From the IMG/VR virus record IMGVR_UViG_3300038427_000657, positions 1 to 64,000 of that record: a DNA stretch of 64,000 nucleotides. One strand, given 5' to 3'. The position numbers were made by a program, and so were the translations under genes. Below the pieces are notes generated by a model. The model made no database searches and was not told the origin of the DNA. It saw nothing but the letters and a program-made list of their open reading frames with translations. The DNA is from a virus. The stretch's first letter is position 1. Every line of letters begins with the position of its first letter. This document shows, piece by piece, positions 23,465 to 31,278 of this stretch.

Positions 23465-23694
23465 GCGTTCTCTAAATGACGTTGTGAACGAACTATAGCA
23501 GAGAAAGCATCAGTGTATCTTTTCATTGCTTCTTTTCTGGAAATACGGGTGAAACTATCAGGATGTATTCGATAGTTAGCGATTGAATTATACCACGCTG
23601 AACCACTGAAGTACTGGAATAGTTTAGGATTTTCCGACTCACGGCAAAGTATCTCGCTAAGTGATACCCAATAAATATATCGGATTTTTTTCAT
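23461..23694 (-). CDS. Hypothetical protein
   Basis: 77 aa, basic, aromatic-rich N-terminus (KKIRYIYWVSLSE). Own early promoter. Ends Asn-Ala-TGA inside the next -35 box. Confidence 0.65.
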   Translation of the reverse strand: MKKIRYIYWVSLSEILCRESENPKLFQYFSGSAWYNSIANYRIHPDSFTRISRKEAMKRYTDAFSAIVRSQRHLENA

Positions 23695-23700
23695 GGTATT

Positions 23701-23728
23701 AACCTACCATTATTTTAAGAAATGTCAA
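23701..23728 (-). promoter_or_regulatory. Early-type promoter
   Basis: TTGACA, 16 bp, TAGGTT. Confidence 0.65.
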
Positions 23729-23734
23729 GCGTTC

Positions 23735-24073
23735 TTAATCTGTTCCCCATTCAAGTAAGTCTAAGCGACCTATTGAACGGAGATAAGCAGGCGTCAATTC
23801 AGGTTTGCCACTTGTATCCACGGGGATTGATTCTTTGGTTTCAGATATGATTGCGTCTTTTCTTTCTTGTGGTAAAGACTCAAAAATTTCTTGATGAATT
23901 TGGTCAAGTAAAGTTGAACTAGCTTCGGAAAGTTTTTCTCCAATCCAGTTATCCACCGTTTCAACATCGGCCAATTTTCCATTGGTCCCGAGAGCACGCC
24001 GTTGGTGTGAAAGTGTGGGATTTTCAGTGAGAAATTGGAGTAATTCGTCAATGGCAGTAGTAAAATCTTTCAT
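23735..24073 (-). CDS. Hypothetical acidic protein
   Basis: 112 aa, Glu-rich helices (LLQFLTENPTL; EIFESLPQERKDAIISE). CACAATATG start context and early promoter at 24086-24113. Confidence 0.65.
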   Translation of the reverse strand: MKDFTTAIDELLQFLTENPTLSHQRRALGTNGKLADVETVDNWIGEKLSEASSTLLDQIHQEIFESLPQERKDAIISETKESIPVDTSGKPELTPAYLRSIGRLDLLEWGTD

Positions 24074-24085
24074 ATTGTGGCGTAA

Positions 24086-24113
24086 AGTTTACACCACATT
24101 AAAAATCCGTCAA
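24086..24113 (-). promoter_or_regulatory. Early-type promoter
   Basis: TTGACG, 16 bp, TAAACT. Confidence 0.7.
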
Positions 24114-24119
24114 GCCTCG

Positions 24120-24332
24120 TTACTTATGTTGTTCAATAGCAGGTAGTTGTGGCGTGTCATGCAAATGTTGCCACGAAGCACCACAAGCAATTGTCAAAAA
24201 AATACCAATGACAAGAAAAATGAATGCGTCACAAATGTAATTATTTTTTCCATTTGTTATCGCCGACAACAGATAGGCGAATAAGAATAAACACCAAACA
24301 AGAATGGTAGCTCCAATTAAAAAAGGATTCAT
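24120..24332 (-). CDS. Small membrane protein
   Basis: 70 aa with two TM helices (LIGATILVWCLFLFAYLLS and AFIFLVIGIFLTIACGAS). Early promoter at 24342-24369. Confidence 0.7.
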   Translation of the reverse strand: MNPFLIGATILVWCLFLFAYLLSAITNGKNNYICDAFIFLVIGIFLTIACGASWQHLHDTPQLPAIEQHK

Positions 24333-24341
24333 AGTATTTGT

Positions 24342-24369
24342 AATTTATACCACAATAGAACTTTGTCAA
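24342..24369 (-). promoter_or_regulatory. Early-type promoter
   Basis: TTGACA, 16 bp, TAAATT. Confidence 0.7.
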
Positions 24370-24380
24370 GCGTCACTGTT

Positions 24381-24599
24381 TTATTCCACTAACTGATTGA
24401 ACCATGATTGAGAACGGTGTTCAGCGCAACCTTTTAGCCATTGATTGATATGATGATTGATAGTTTTGCTGTGAAATTTGTTAGTTCTATAAAATTTGTT
24501 ACCAACCTTTGCAGCAACTGGAATTGAGTAAGAAAAAAGAACAGTTTTATTGCCCATTACCAATTCCGATTGATTAGGCCCTATGATTTTTACCTTCAT
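24381..24599 (-). CDS. Hypothetical protein
   Basis: 72 aa, basic. Start moved to 24599 because the upstream in-frame ATG lies within the promoter (TTGACA, 17 bp, TAAATT), whose -35 contains the preceding gene's stop. Unknown function. Confidence 0.6.
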   Translation of the reverse strand: MKVKIIGPNQSELVMGNKTVLFSYSIPVAAKVGNKFYRTNKFHSKTINHHINQWLKGCAEHRSQSWFNQLVE

Positions 24600-24631
24600 A
24601 GGACCAAATTTACTTGACTTTTGTAGGGTTG

Positions 24632-24874
24632 TCAAGTTTCTATAAGTTTTCCATCTTTGAGAATATTCTCGTCAATGGCTCTATCACGGGCATCGTAAAA
24701 GTAAAGTGGTCGACCGTTTATTTCAATCCAAATAGCAGTTTCCAACACTTGATATGATAAACCTTCACCGTTTAAGTGTTTTTGAACCCAATTGAACATA
24801 GCGGTAAAAGCTTCCTTGAAGGAGTTACATTTTACAGGTTCTTGGTCCAAAGCAATAAAAGTGTAGTTTTCCAT
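24632..24874 (-). CDS. Hypothetical protein
   Basis: 80 aa from the ATG at 24874, 4 nt after a short upstream ORF's stop; a longer start at 24934 in the same frame is possible. Contains WVQKHLNGEG and a beta strand IWIEING. Confidence 0.55.
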   Translation of the reverse strand: MENYTFIALDQEPVKCNSFKEAFTAMFNWVQKHLNGEGLSYQVLETAIWIEINGRPLYFYDARDRAIDENILKDGKLIET

Positions 24875-24878
24875 AACA

Positions 24879-24953
24879 TTACTTTCGTTTGTAGAACCGC
24901 ACTGACATGCGAACCATGTTGGTACTTCGTTCAATGTAAAATCGTATTGTCAT
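24879..24953 (-). CDS. 24-aa leader or small peptide
   Basis: Begins in a CACAATG context just after the promoter and ends 4 nt before the next ATG. Arg/Lys-rich (VRMSVRFYKRK). May be a leader peptide setting downstream translation. Confidence 0.35.
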   Translation of the reverse strand: MTIRFYIERSTNMVRMSVRFYKRK

Positions 24954-24995
24954 TGTGAGTTGAATTTATCAAACATTCAAGAAATGTCAAGCGTG

Positions 24996-25310
24996 TCAGT
25001 CAGTGAAACTGAAACACTCCGGACATAATCCCTGATATTTATACCACGTTGTTTTTGAAACTTGTTCACCACACTCTTCGTTTTGACAGTGATATGTCTT
25101 TTCGACTTTCCGATAGTCAGACGGATTTGTTGAACCTTGAATGGTTGGATTGGCACGCCAAGCCGAAGCCGGCGTCTTGTAACCAAGCTGTATGTGATTA
25201 TTGTAAATGCGACAAAAGGATTCAAATTCAGTAAAGTCTTTATACTGGTCTTGTAGTTTCCCTTGCCATCCCATCAAACCAGATTTACAAATAACAGATT
25301 TTCTTTTCAT
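24996..25310 (-). CDS. Hypothetical zinc-ribbon protein
   Basis: 104 aa. Start at 25310 in CACAATATG context; the longer frame reads through the promoter. C-terminal CQNEEC and CPEC pairs form a zinc ribbon. Confidence 0.7.
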   Translation of the reverse strand: MKRKSVICKSGLMGWQGKLQDQYKDFTEFESFCRIYNNHIQLGYKTPASAWRANPTIQGSTNPSDYRKVEKTYHCQNEECGEQVSKTTWYKYQGLCPECFSFTD

Positions 25311-25352
25311 ATTGTGATGGAAGTTTACATTTCTTTTAGCAAATGTCAAGCG

Positions 25353-25508
25353 TCACACAATGATACTGGCTACTTTGAGATTTGCGATTGTGTCCTTGGT
25401 GTTCCGGCCCCTTGAAACATTAGCAATCCTCGCAATGTTTCGGAGTTGTTCCCTTGTAAGGGATGGATGTTTAAATGATTGTCGCCAGTAATTGTAAAGT
25501 ATTTTCAT
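25353..25508 (-). CDS. 51-aa basic protein
   Basis: Starts in CACAATATG context downstream of an early promoter; helical, with LTREQLRNIARIANVSRGR resembling a small helix-turn-helix or SAP-like nucleic-acid-binding unit. Its TGA sits beside the next promoter. Confidence 0.6.
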   Translation of the reverse strand: MKILYNYWRQSFKHPSLTREQLRNIARIANVSRGRNTKDTIANLKVASIIV

Positions 25509-25563
25509 ATTGTGATTGTAGTTTATATGAAAAATTCAATTTGTCAAGCCTCACTGTCAACGC

Positions 25564-25591
25564 TTGACAATTTTTAAAGTTATGTTATTAT
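25564..25591 (+). promoter_or_regulatory. Early-type promoter of ncRNA copy 1
   Basis: TTGACA, 16 bp, TATTAT on the plus strand. Confidence 0.7.
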
Positions 25592-25607
25592 TTTCTCATA
25601 ATAAACG

Positions 25608-25712
25608 ATGTGGCTGAAAGATGCCGGAGAGTAGGGGACTGGAGTCTGCGGTGATTCCTTTAACGTTATCTGAAAACAACCGCAAGAGTCAGGTGAGCCG
25701 AAGCCCACCTAA
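25608..25712 (+). ncRNA. Dispersed small RNA family, copy 1
   Basis: Conserved core: GGC/GCC hairpin, AGAGTAGGGGAC, TGGAGTCTGCGGTGATTCC, then TTTAACGTTA. Followed by a stable AGGTGAGC-CGAA-GCCCACCT hairpin (about 25693-25712). No ORF. Related copies at 27123, 30090, 36391 and 46457. Confidence 0.6.
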
Positions 25713-25731
25713 CTCCCACAATATGACCAAC

Positions 25732-26289
25732 TTACCGACTTACCAATTCCAAAGTGTCGCCGTTCACTTTGACTTGTGCGATTTGTGACGAGTCAAGAGC
25801 GAACTCGCGGAACTTGCTGACGGTTAGCATATTGCGGATTTTGTTTTGTTCAATCGTCAGCGGCCGGCTGTTCACTGTCGGGTAAATCCCTTCAACCAAT
25901 ACCGTTTTTGCGTGAGACAATCCGAAAAGTTGAATTGTATTGTCGGCGGTGTTCAAGTTCACGCCGTTACCAATCGGAATGTATTGGCCCCTTTTCGTGT
26001 AATCTTCGTTTTGTTCCCCGCGGGCGTGTGCCTCCAGAGTCTTTTTGAGGCTGGCCATGACATTTGCGGCTGCCTGTTTGGTTAATTCATTCCACGTTGC
26101 GGAGTTTTCCGCCGTGAGAATTTCCAGTTCAGTAACGGATTTTTCAACCGCTCGGTGGTAGGAAAACCCGACATTGATAGTGTGACGGGCCAATTCCCCA
26201 CTTTTCTTTGCCAAGTAGGTAATGGAAACAAACTGGTTTCCTTTAATGGCCGTCAGAGCCTTTGTAATTTCTGCGACTAAGTTTGTCAT
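25732..26289 (-). CDS. Hypothetical protein
   Basis: 185 aa, higher GC than neighbours. An N-terminal alpha/beta part carries the basic segment KKSGELARHTINVGFSYHRAVEK, and a C-terminal part ends in beta strands. Early promoter and the same ribosome-site-free A-rich leader as 21998 and 44077. No family recognised. Confidence 0.7.
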   Translation of the reverse strand: MTNLVAEITKALTAIKGNQFVSITYLAKKSGELARHTINVGFSYHRAVEKSVTELEILTAENSATWNELTKQAAANVMASLKKTLEAHARGEQNEDYTKRGQYIPIGNGVNLNTADNTIQLFGLSHAKTVLVEGIYPTVNSRPLTIEQNKIRNMLTVSKFREFALDSSQIAQVKVNGDTLELVSR

Positions 26290-26354
26290 ATTTTGTGTTT
26301 TTGTTTATGTTTGTTTCAACCAACAAAAACAGTTTATATTTGTTTTAAAAATTG

Positions 26355-26555
26355 TCAAGCCTTGTGGAACCGATGTTGCGGATTCGGGGGATTAGGCGAA
26401 ACATTGGTTTTCAAAGGAAAACCGGAAATTCTGACAGTCACAGGTTTCGGTTTCAATCCGTTACCGGCGCCGGTTTTGTCACTCGGAGTGCGGTGACACA
26501 TAGGGCAACAACGTTCGTTTTCGTCGTATTCAGTTTGACAGTAGTGGCAAATCAT
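26355..26555 (-). CDS. Small zinc-ribbon protein
   Basis: 66 aa: CHYC (3-6) and CPMC (17-20) form a zinc ribbon, followed by a Pro/Gly-rich basic tail. Own early promoter. Confidence 0.7.
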   Translation of the reverse strand: MICHYCQTEYDENERCCPMCHRTPSDKTGAGNGLKPKPVTVRISGFPLKTNVSPNPPNPQHRFHKA

Positions 26556-26592
26556 AATGGTATTTTATACTTGTTTTAGAATTTGTCAAGCG

Positions 26593-26850
26593 TCAATCGT
26601 CAAGGTGATTGACGATGCGAGATTGAACTTTGGCAGCATCGTGAAATACTTTGTGCATATTGACTCGGCCAAGATTATCCATCGTGCCAGACCGTTTCAC
26701 AGCACCATTGATGATGCGTGCCACTTTGTCAGCCGTTGCCCGACCACCGGGCATAAGCGGCGTAACGTATTCGTAATTTGGTGCGGTGAATTTCCAGCGG
26801 CGCCCTGCGGCTCCGTAGGTAACGTTTTCGTGAATATATGTTTTTGTCAT
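26593..26850 (-). CDS. Hypothetical protein
   Basis: 85 aa; start at 26850 after the promoter-derived extension. Arg/Lys-rich, with MPGGRATADKVARIINGAVKR near the centre. Unknown. Confidence 0.6.
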   Translation of the reverse strand: MTKTYIHENVTYGAAGRRWKFTAPNYEYVTPLMPGGRATADKVARIINGAVKRSGTMDNLGRVNMHKVFHDAAKVQSRIVNHLDD

Positions 26851-26885
26851 ATCGTGCCGGTAGTTTATATTACTTTTAAGAAATG

Positions 26886-27074
26886 TCAAGCCTCAATTTT
26901 TATTGGGGCGTCAACAATTTGAAAAGTGCTGTCAACAAAAGAAATGTTGTTATCAACTAAGACGTTTTCAATTTGTTCTTCTATAAGAGGAACGTTGCTT
27001 GTAATTTCGTAAATTTTGGGAGAAGGAATTGACTCAGATTCCTCAACGAGAACAAAATATTTGTGTTTTTTCAT
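26886..27074 (-). CDS. Hypothetical acidic protein
   Basis: 62 aa; start at 27074 behind an early promoter. Weakly similar in layout to the protein at 28974 (short strand, acidic loop, NxLVDxxISF-like helix-strand). Ends in Ala-TGA in the next -35. Confidence 0.6.
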   Translation of the reverse strand: MKKHKYFVLVEESESIPSPKIYEITSNVPLIEEQIENVLVDNNISFVDSTFQIVDAPIKIEA

Positions 27075-27122
27075 ATTGTAGTAACAATTTATATTAGTTT
27101 TAGAAAATGTCAAGCGTCACTT

Positions 27123-27198
27123 TTTAACGATAAAGTAATCAACGCACTCTCTGGTCCCTTACTCTTGGCGCTTTTCAGTCGGCCTCAAACTTTATTGT
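27123..27198 (-). ncRNA. Dispersed small RNA family, copy 5 (minus strand)
   Basis: Reads AAGAGTAAGGGACCAGAG, TGCGTTGATTACTTTATCGTTA on the minus strand, preceded by a GGC/GCC hairpin. Directly downstream of an early promoter (27205-27232); no ORF. Confidence 0.6.
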
Positions 27199-27204
27199 AA
27201 GAAA

Positions 27205-27232
27205 ATTTTACCATTGTTTTAAGAAATGTCAA
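27205..27232 (-). promoter_or_regulatory. Early-type promoter of ncRNA copy 5
   Basis: TTGACA, 16 bp, TAAAAT. Confidence 0.7.
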
Positions 27233-27243
27233 GCCTTCGTCTT

Positions 27244-27552
27244 TCAACGAAGATACGCCGGTCCATAAGGTCCCATGCTGCCCAATCCGTTAAAAGTATC
27301 AAAAATGTTGCCTCTTGCGTGTTTGGCGGGTGCTTTCCATGATGCCGGTTTAAGCACGTCGCCGTTGGTGCGGTCAATGAAAGCATGAGCGGAATTGTCT
27401 CGCATGACACGAATATATCGACTGCCTTCGGTAGCCGTTATTGTGGGCACATCCAATGATGGAAAACTTGCGGCCATGTAGGCCCTGTTTTTATCGATGA
27501 TGCCCTGCATCCATGATTTGAATTCGGGCGTTTCAAGAGTGACGTTAATCAT
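27244..27552 (-). CDS. Hypothetical protein
   Basis: 102 aa starting in CACAATATG context at 27552. Contains HAFIDRTNGDVLKPASWKAP, reminiscent of small phage proteins with DxxNGDVLK..W. A DUF with unknown role is possible. Confidence 0.65.
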   Translation of the reverse strand: MINVTLETPEFKSWMQGIIDKNRAYMAASFPSLDVPTITATEGSRYIRVMRDNSAHAFIDRTNGDVLKPASWKAPAKHARGNIFDTFNGLGSMGPYGPAYLR

Positions 27553-27587
27553 ATTGTGATGGTAGTTTATATTTCTTTTTAGAAATG

Positions 27588-27986
27588 TCAAGCCTTCCGA
27601 ACAATTCGACATTGTTCTCGTAAACATCCACTAACAAGATAAGGTTGATGCGTCACAACATAAACACGTTTGAACTTTTTCGCGTCGGGATTTTCCTGCA
27701 ATGCACATTCAAACTCCATTGCTTCTCCGGGTACCATCCAACGGTCAGGAAAAACAAAATAATGTGGTCCTGCACCAATCGGTTGACGTTTCAACACTCT
27801 TTCAATCAATCCCATTCCTGCGTCACGAATGTATTCCCACCGTTCATCCCGTGGACCGGGTGAATCAATACGACCACAAACAGCCATTAAGTAATCAAAC
27901 GGCTGATTATATTCCGCTGGGCGAACATAATCCTTAAACATTTCGTCAATTTGATTAAACGGATTTGTAACAATGATTTTACCCAT
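27588..27986 (-). CDS. Hypothetical protein
   Basis: 132 aa, start at 27986 behind an early promoter. Mixed alpha/beta; GAGPHYFVFPDRWMVPGEA near residue 75. No family recognised. Confidence 0.65.
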   Translation of the reverse strand: MGKIIVTNPFNQIDEMFKDYVRPAEYNQPFDYLMAVCGRIDSPGPRDERWEYIRDAGMGLIERVLKRQPIGAGPHYFVFPDRWMVPGEAMEFECALQENPDAKKFKRVYVVTHQPYLVSGCLREQCRIVRKA

Positions 27987-28026
27987 AATTTTATTTAATA
28001 TCAATTTACCAAAAAAATTGTTTCTG

Positions 28027-28464
28027 TCAAGCCCCGTAAATCCTTGACCAACATTCTGGTCCGATACCACGGCGAATTGATTCCGGGACTGTTAGAGTGC
28101 GGCCACAGCAGCCACATTTCCCTTCATGGTGAATCGTTCCATTTTTTAACGTCATTCCGTTAAATACACCTTGCATAACCCACTTAAAGATAATGACATC
28201 GGAGGAATTTTCATTTCGTTTGCTTTTGGATGTCAGGCGGAAGAAACCGGTGGCCTTGTCAACCATTCCGATATACGCGTAACTATTTTCGTTGTCAGGA
28301 CCGGCCAACAAAAAGACACCATAAGAAGGATTATGAAACCGTTCGGTTTTCTTGAAGCGGCGAATTTTATACGTTCGCCACGCGTGAGTCACGTCTGATT
28401 CAACAGTGAAAGTTGCGTTACCACCGAAGAAGAAATTTTTGTTTAATTCAATTGTGTTTGTCAT
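28027..28464 (-). CDS. DUF6011-like zinc-motif protein
   Basis: 145 aa. C-terminus GKCGCCGRTLTVPESIRRGI then GPEC matches the CGxCGRxLxxPxSxxxGIGPxC motif of DUF6011-like phage proteins, binding zinc. Start in CACAATATG context at 28464. Confidence 0.75.
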   Translation of the reverse strand: MTNTIELNKNFFFGGNATFTVESDVTHAWRTYKIRRFKKTERFHNPSYGVFLLAGPDNENSYAYIGMVDKATGFFRLTSKSKRNENSSDVIIFKWVMQGVFNGMTLKNGTIHHEGKCGCCGRTLTVPESIRRGIGPECWSRIYGA

Positions 28465-28509
28465 ATTGTGATGACATGATACAATTGTTTTAACAAATGT
28501 CAAGCTTTG

Positions 28510-28761
28510 TTAGGGGTATTTAATCGTTGTCGGTAACATCAAATGGTTAAGATAGTTACATTCAACATCATGGGAAATCATCCGGCGACATGACATTATT
28601 GTTGGAAAATCAAAACGATAAGCTGCCCAATTACGACTGCGGAAAATTTCACAATTTTTCTTTTCTTCGTGAAAAGCTTTGTCAGCAGCTTCGGGTGTAT
28701 GATACCATTCAACCCCGTTACCGTCCCTGCTTTCCCATGCTACAACGTAAACTTTTTTCAT
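28510..28761 (-). CDS. Hypothetical protein
   Basis: 83 aa; an N-terminal VYVVAWESRDGNGVEWYHTPEAA strand-turn-strand suggests a small alpha/beta fold. Own early promoter. Confidence 0.65.
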   Translation of the reverse strand: MKKVYVVAWESRDGNGVEWYHTPEAADKAFHEEKKNCEIFRSRNWAAYRFDFPTIMSCRRMISHDVECNYLNHLMLPTTIKYP

Positions 28762-28803
28762 ATTGTAAAATCAGTTTACATTTGTTTTGAGAAATGTCAA
28801 GCT

Positions 28804-28959
28804 TCACTCATCACGGCCAAAATCCCTTGTCAAATTTTCTTCCACGGAAGAAACAATAAAATCTGTTAATTCTTTTTCCGTAGTAGGTTCATCGTAACCA
28901 CTGATTCCAACTTGACGTTGAATGCGTTCAATCAATTTGTCAGGAATTTCAATTTTCAT
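28804..28959 (-). CDS. 51-aa acidic protein
   Basis: Complete small ORF with ATG at 28959; helical and Glu/Asp-rich (LIERIQRQVGISGYDEPTTE). Similar in layout to antitoxin-like or DUF-type small regulators, but unassigned. Confidence 0.55.
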   Translation of the reverse strand: MKIEIPDKLIERIQRQVGISGYDEPTTEKELTDFIVSSVEENLTRDFGRDE

Positions 28960-28973
28960 AACGTTAATTGTTA

Positions 28974-29180
28974 TTAGAAACGTTGACCAATTAAACCTTG
29001 TGCTTCAACGGGTTTAACAGCACGAATTTCGGAATAACCAACCTTGTGGTCCATTAGCATAGTATTCACAAGCCGGTCATTGTTAGCAGGAGTAGCAATC
29101 AGTTGCTCGTGTTTTACATTGTTGCGATACCACACAACAATACACATTTTCGTTATCGGAAGCTTAAAGTGTGTTTTCAT
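28974..29180 (-). CDS. Hypothetical protein
   Basis: 68 aa; start at 29180 in a CACAATATG context. Strand-rich with YSEIRAVKPVEA near the end. May be a distant relative of 26886-27074. Confidence 0.6.
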   Translation of the reverse strand: MKTHFKLPITKMCIVVWYRNNVKHEQLIATPANNDRLVNTMLMDHKVGYSEIRAVKPVEAQGLIGQRF

Positions 29181-29215
29181 ATTGTGATTGAAGTTTATAC
29201 AATGTTTATAAAATG

Positions 29216-29440
29216 TCAAGCCACTTTCACGGCATTGGCTTTGATTTCAGCAACATAAACGTCGCCCATTTCACCATTGGGACAAATGGGAGTGACAACA
29301 TTACAAAACCACCGTGCATAAGGTTTGTTATCGTCTGCCTGCCATTTTTTCAGAACATTCCACGTCCATGTTCCATCAAATGAACGCCATACTTCGTAAG
29401 GTTTGTCCTTTGGTCGCGTCTTACCACAAAGATTTTTCAT
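29216..29440 (-). CDS. Hypothetical CPNGE-family protein (1)
   Basis: 74 aa. W/Y-rich, with ICPNGEMGDVYVAEIKA at the C-terminus, paralleled by LCPNGEIRKVCCDVLK in the protein at 31279-31590, so the two look paralogous. Confidence 0.65.
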   Translation of the reverse strand: MKNLCGKTRPKDKPYEVWRSFDGTWTWNVLKKWQADDNKPYARWFCNVVTPICPNGEMGDVYVAEIKANAVKVA

Positions 29441-29470
29441 AACAATAATTTACCAAAAAAGTTGAAACTG

Positions 29471-29968
29471 TCAAGCCTCTTTAACGCCAGTGAATATTGG
29501 TTTATTTCCCATGCCAAGGGTATGTGAAAAAACAGGTATATCGTCTCTATTATTTTTGCCAGAAAAAGGCATAGACCGTTCCGACCTGTAAAGAAATATA
29601 CCAACACAGTTTGGTTCGGTTTCATTCTCAAATTCATAATGGTCTTTAATAGTATCCAGTATTGATTGAATCGTTTTGCCGGAAGAAATAAAATCATCAA
29701 AAATGATATATTTTTTCATTCCAACATGGCCTTCGAGACGGCCGCAACCGGCGTGAGAATCATCAGAAGGTTTTCTGCAAATGGTGACAAATTTTTCAAG
29801 TTGATGAGCAACTATCGGAGCCATAAGAGCACCCGACATTCCCCGAAAAACAATAGTATCAAATTCAATTTTAGACAATTCAATTAATTTGATTACTCCG
29901 TCAATTGTCGCGTGAGACTTTTTCGGGTCCAATGCGACATCCAGATAACTTGTTGAAATGTTGCTCAT
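29471..29968 (-). CDS. Phosphoribosyltransferase-family protein
   Basis: 165 aa. YIIFDDFISSGKTI (around residues 107-120) is the type I PRTase PRPP-binding loop (DD-x-x-[ST]-G-x-T), and FRGMSGAL earlier fits the first phosphate loop. Probably acts in nucleotide salvage or modification; substrate not inferable. Start at 29968 in CACAATATG-like context. Confidence 0.85.
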   Translation of the reverse strand: MSNISTSYLDVALDPKKSHATIDGVIKLIELSKIEFDTIVFRGMSGALMAPIVAHQLEKFVTICRKPSDDSHAGCGRLEGHVGMKKYIIFDDFISSGKTIQSILDTIKDHYEFENETEPNCVGIFLYRSERSMPFSGKNNRDDIPVFSHTLGMGNKPIFTGVKEA

Positions 29969-30022
29969 ATTGTGATACCACTTTATCAATTTCTTTTAGA
30001 AAGTCAAGCGTTGCGGTGGCGC

Positions 30023-30050
30023 TTGACATTTCTTAAAACAATGGTAAAAT
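30023..30050 (+). promoter_or_regulatory. Early-type promoter of ncRNA copy 2
   Basis: TTGACA, 16 bp, TAAAAT. Confidence 0.7.
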
Positions 30051-30056
30051 GTTTTC

Positions 30057-30154
30057 AGAAATTGGGAATGGGTTGGCGGCGACACCGAAAGCCAGACTAG
30101 CGAAGAAAGCGAAGGGTAGGGGACCGGAGCCTGCGATGATTCCTTTAACGTTAA
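30057..30154 (+). ncRNA. Dispersed small RNA family, copy 2
   Basis: Core GTAGGGGACCGGAGCCTGCG then ATGATTCCTTTAACGTTA at 30115-30153. A longer GC-rich 5' part precedes it than in other copies. No ORF; a second plus-strand promoter follows at 30164. Confidence 0.6.
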
Positions 30155-30163
30155 TGGTCACGC

Positions 30164-30192
30164 TTGACAATAATTGAATTTTATGTTAAATT
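30164..30192 (+). promoter_or_regulatory. Early-type promoter without an obvious gene
   Basis: TTGACA, 17 bp, TAAATT. Its transcript runs into the 3' end of the minus-strand HNH gene at 30233, so it may make a short RNA or antisense transcript. Confidence 0.5.
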
Positions 30193-30232
30193 CGTGGTAA
30201 GCGTAAAGTAGTGTGCTCAAAAATAGGTGATA

Positions 30233-30781
30233 TTATGCGATATGATGATTGACTATATTTTGACAGAATGAGAAAAATTCAGCATCGGACATAGTGTGTT
30301 TTGCTGTATTAACGGCTCTTGTCACCAATCTTAGATTTTCTAATATATTGGTGCCGCCCTTGCTTCGTGGTATAATGTGGTCAACCGAAATGTTTTCAAT
30401 GGTTAATTTTTCTCCAGAAATTGGGCAGCGCAGTCCCTGTTTTTTTGCGAGGCTCCATAAGTCTAAAGCAGTTATCTTACCAATCTTACATAATCGGTTA
30501 GTATGTCTAGCCATTAGTTGAAATGTATGACATTTATATCTTTGATAACCCATCTTCTTTTGCCAATAGGGAGATTTACTGCGCCTCTCCATTTTCTTTT
30601 CTCTTGATATTACTGTAATTTTTTCATAGTAGCGCTTCCATTTTTTTCTTAATTTTTCATAACGAATAGGGTCATTCCTAATTCTTTTTATTTTTCGTTT
30701 ATATGCTTCTTTACGCTTCTGTTTGTAGTGTTTATACCGTTTTGAGTCTTGTTTCAGTTTTTCTTTTAACTCTTTCCTCAT
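30233..30781 (-). CDS. Free-standing HNH homing-type endonuclease
   Basis: 182 aa. The N-terminal 80 residues are Lys/Arg/Tyr-rich helix (DNA binding); CPISGEKLTIENISVDHIIP-RSKGG-N (116-141) is the HNH core, with catalytic His in DHIIP and N in LENLR. Paralogue of 49135-49587. A TATTTAT box (30787-30793) lies 5 nt before the ATG; the longer upstream frame is non-coding. Confidence 0.85.
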   Translation of the reverse strand: MRKELKEKLKQDSKRYKHYKQKRKEAYKRKIKRIRNDPIRYEKLRKKWKRYYEKITVISREKKMERRSKSPYWQKKMGYQRYKCHTFQLMARHTNRLCKIGKITALDLWSLAKKQGLRCPISGEKLTIENISVDHIIPRSKGGTNILENLRLVTRAVNTAKHTMSDAEFFSFCQNIVNHHIA

Positions 30782-30786
30782 ACCCC

Positions 30787-30793
30787 ATAAATA
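30787..30793 (-). promoter_or_regulatory. TATTTAT box
   Basis: 5 nt before the HNH ATG at 30781. Confidence 0.5.
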
Positions 30794-30844
30794 TCTTTTG
30801 CGGCACCAAAACGCAGAAAAATAGCGCGGGGGGTCCTTAATTTT

Positions 30845-30884
30845 ATTTTCCGCTGGGGGTACTATCCCGCCCACTATAGGGTTA
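30845..30884. repeat. Dispersed intergenic hairpin (GGGGGTACTAT type)
   Basis: GGGGGTACTATCCC plus CTATAGGG; one of seven related intergenic hairpins. Confidence 0.5.
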
Positions 30885-30927
30885 ATGGAGTTAAAAATTC
30901 CACCAAAGCCAAGCATGAATTCTTGGA

Positions 30928-31017
30928 TTACAAGCTAGTGTAAGTCTTCTTGGAAACCAATACTTCAATACTACTCTGAATGGTCTTGTAGGTTTCTTTA
31001 ATACCATTTTCACAAAA
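30928..31017 (-). other. In-frame continuation after a TAA stop
   Basis: 29 codons directly after and in frame with the stop of the gene at 31018-31245, reading FCENGIKETYKTIQSSIEVL..., which looks coding but has no start codon. Possible read-through extension or split-gene remnant. Confidence 0.4.
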
Positions 31018-31245
31018 TTAAAGTGTTTCAAGATAAAGCCATTCACGGTCTTTCTTTGTCCAATAGTAACGACTGTAATTCAACCCAGTTTTAAGTTCCA
31101 CCAAAACAGTATCATAAATAACACCAATACCGAATAGTTTATCGATATCGTCACGATTGACCAAAAGACAATTCTGGCGAGCTTCGGTTCGGACTTCAAG
31201 TTCCGTAAACCATTTCTGGGCTCGTTCCAATGCCATATTGTTCAT
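31018..31245 (-). CDS. Hypothetical protein
   Basis: 75 aa (or 72 from the second Met in AACAATATG context). Alpha/beta with VYD-x-VLVELKTGLNYSRYYW. Followed in frame by a plausible C-terminal extension beyond TAA. Confidence 0.65.
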   Translation of the reverse strand: MNNMALERAQKWFTELEVRTEARQNCLLVNRDDIDKLFGIGVIYDTVLVELKTGLNYSRYYWTKKDREWLYLETL

Positions 31246-31278
31246 AATGGCTTAAATATACGAAACTTTTAGAAAATG

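Noticed and set aside
26293-26922. Plus-strand frames of 67, 75 and 121 codons
   Set aside because: Antisense to coherent minus-strand genes with promoters and zinc motifs.
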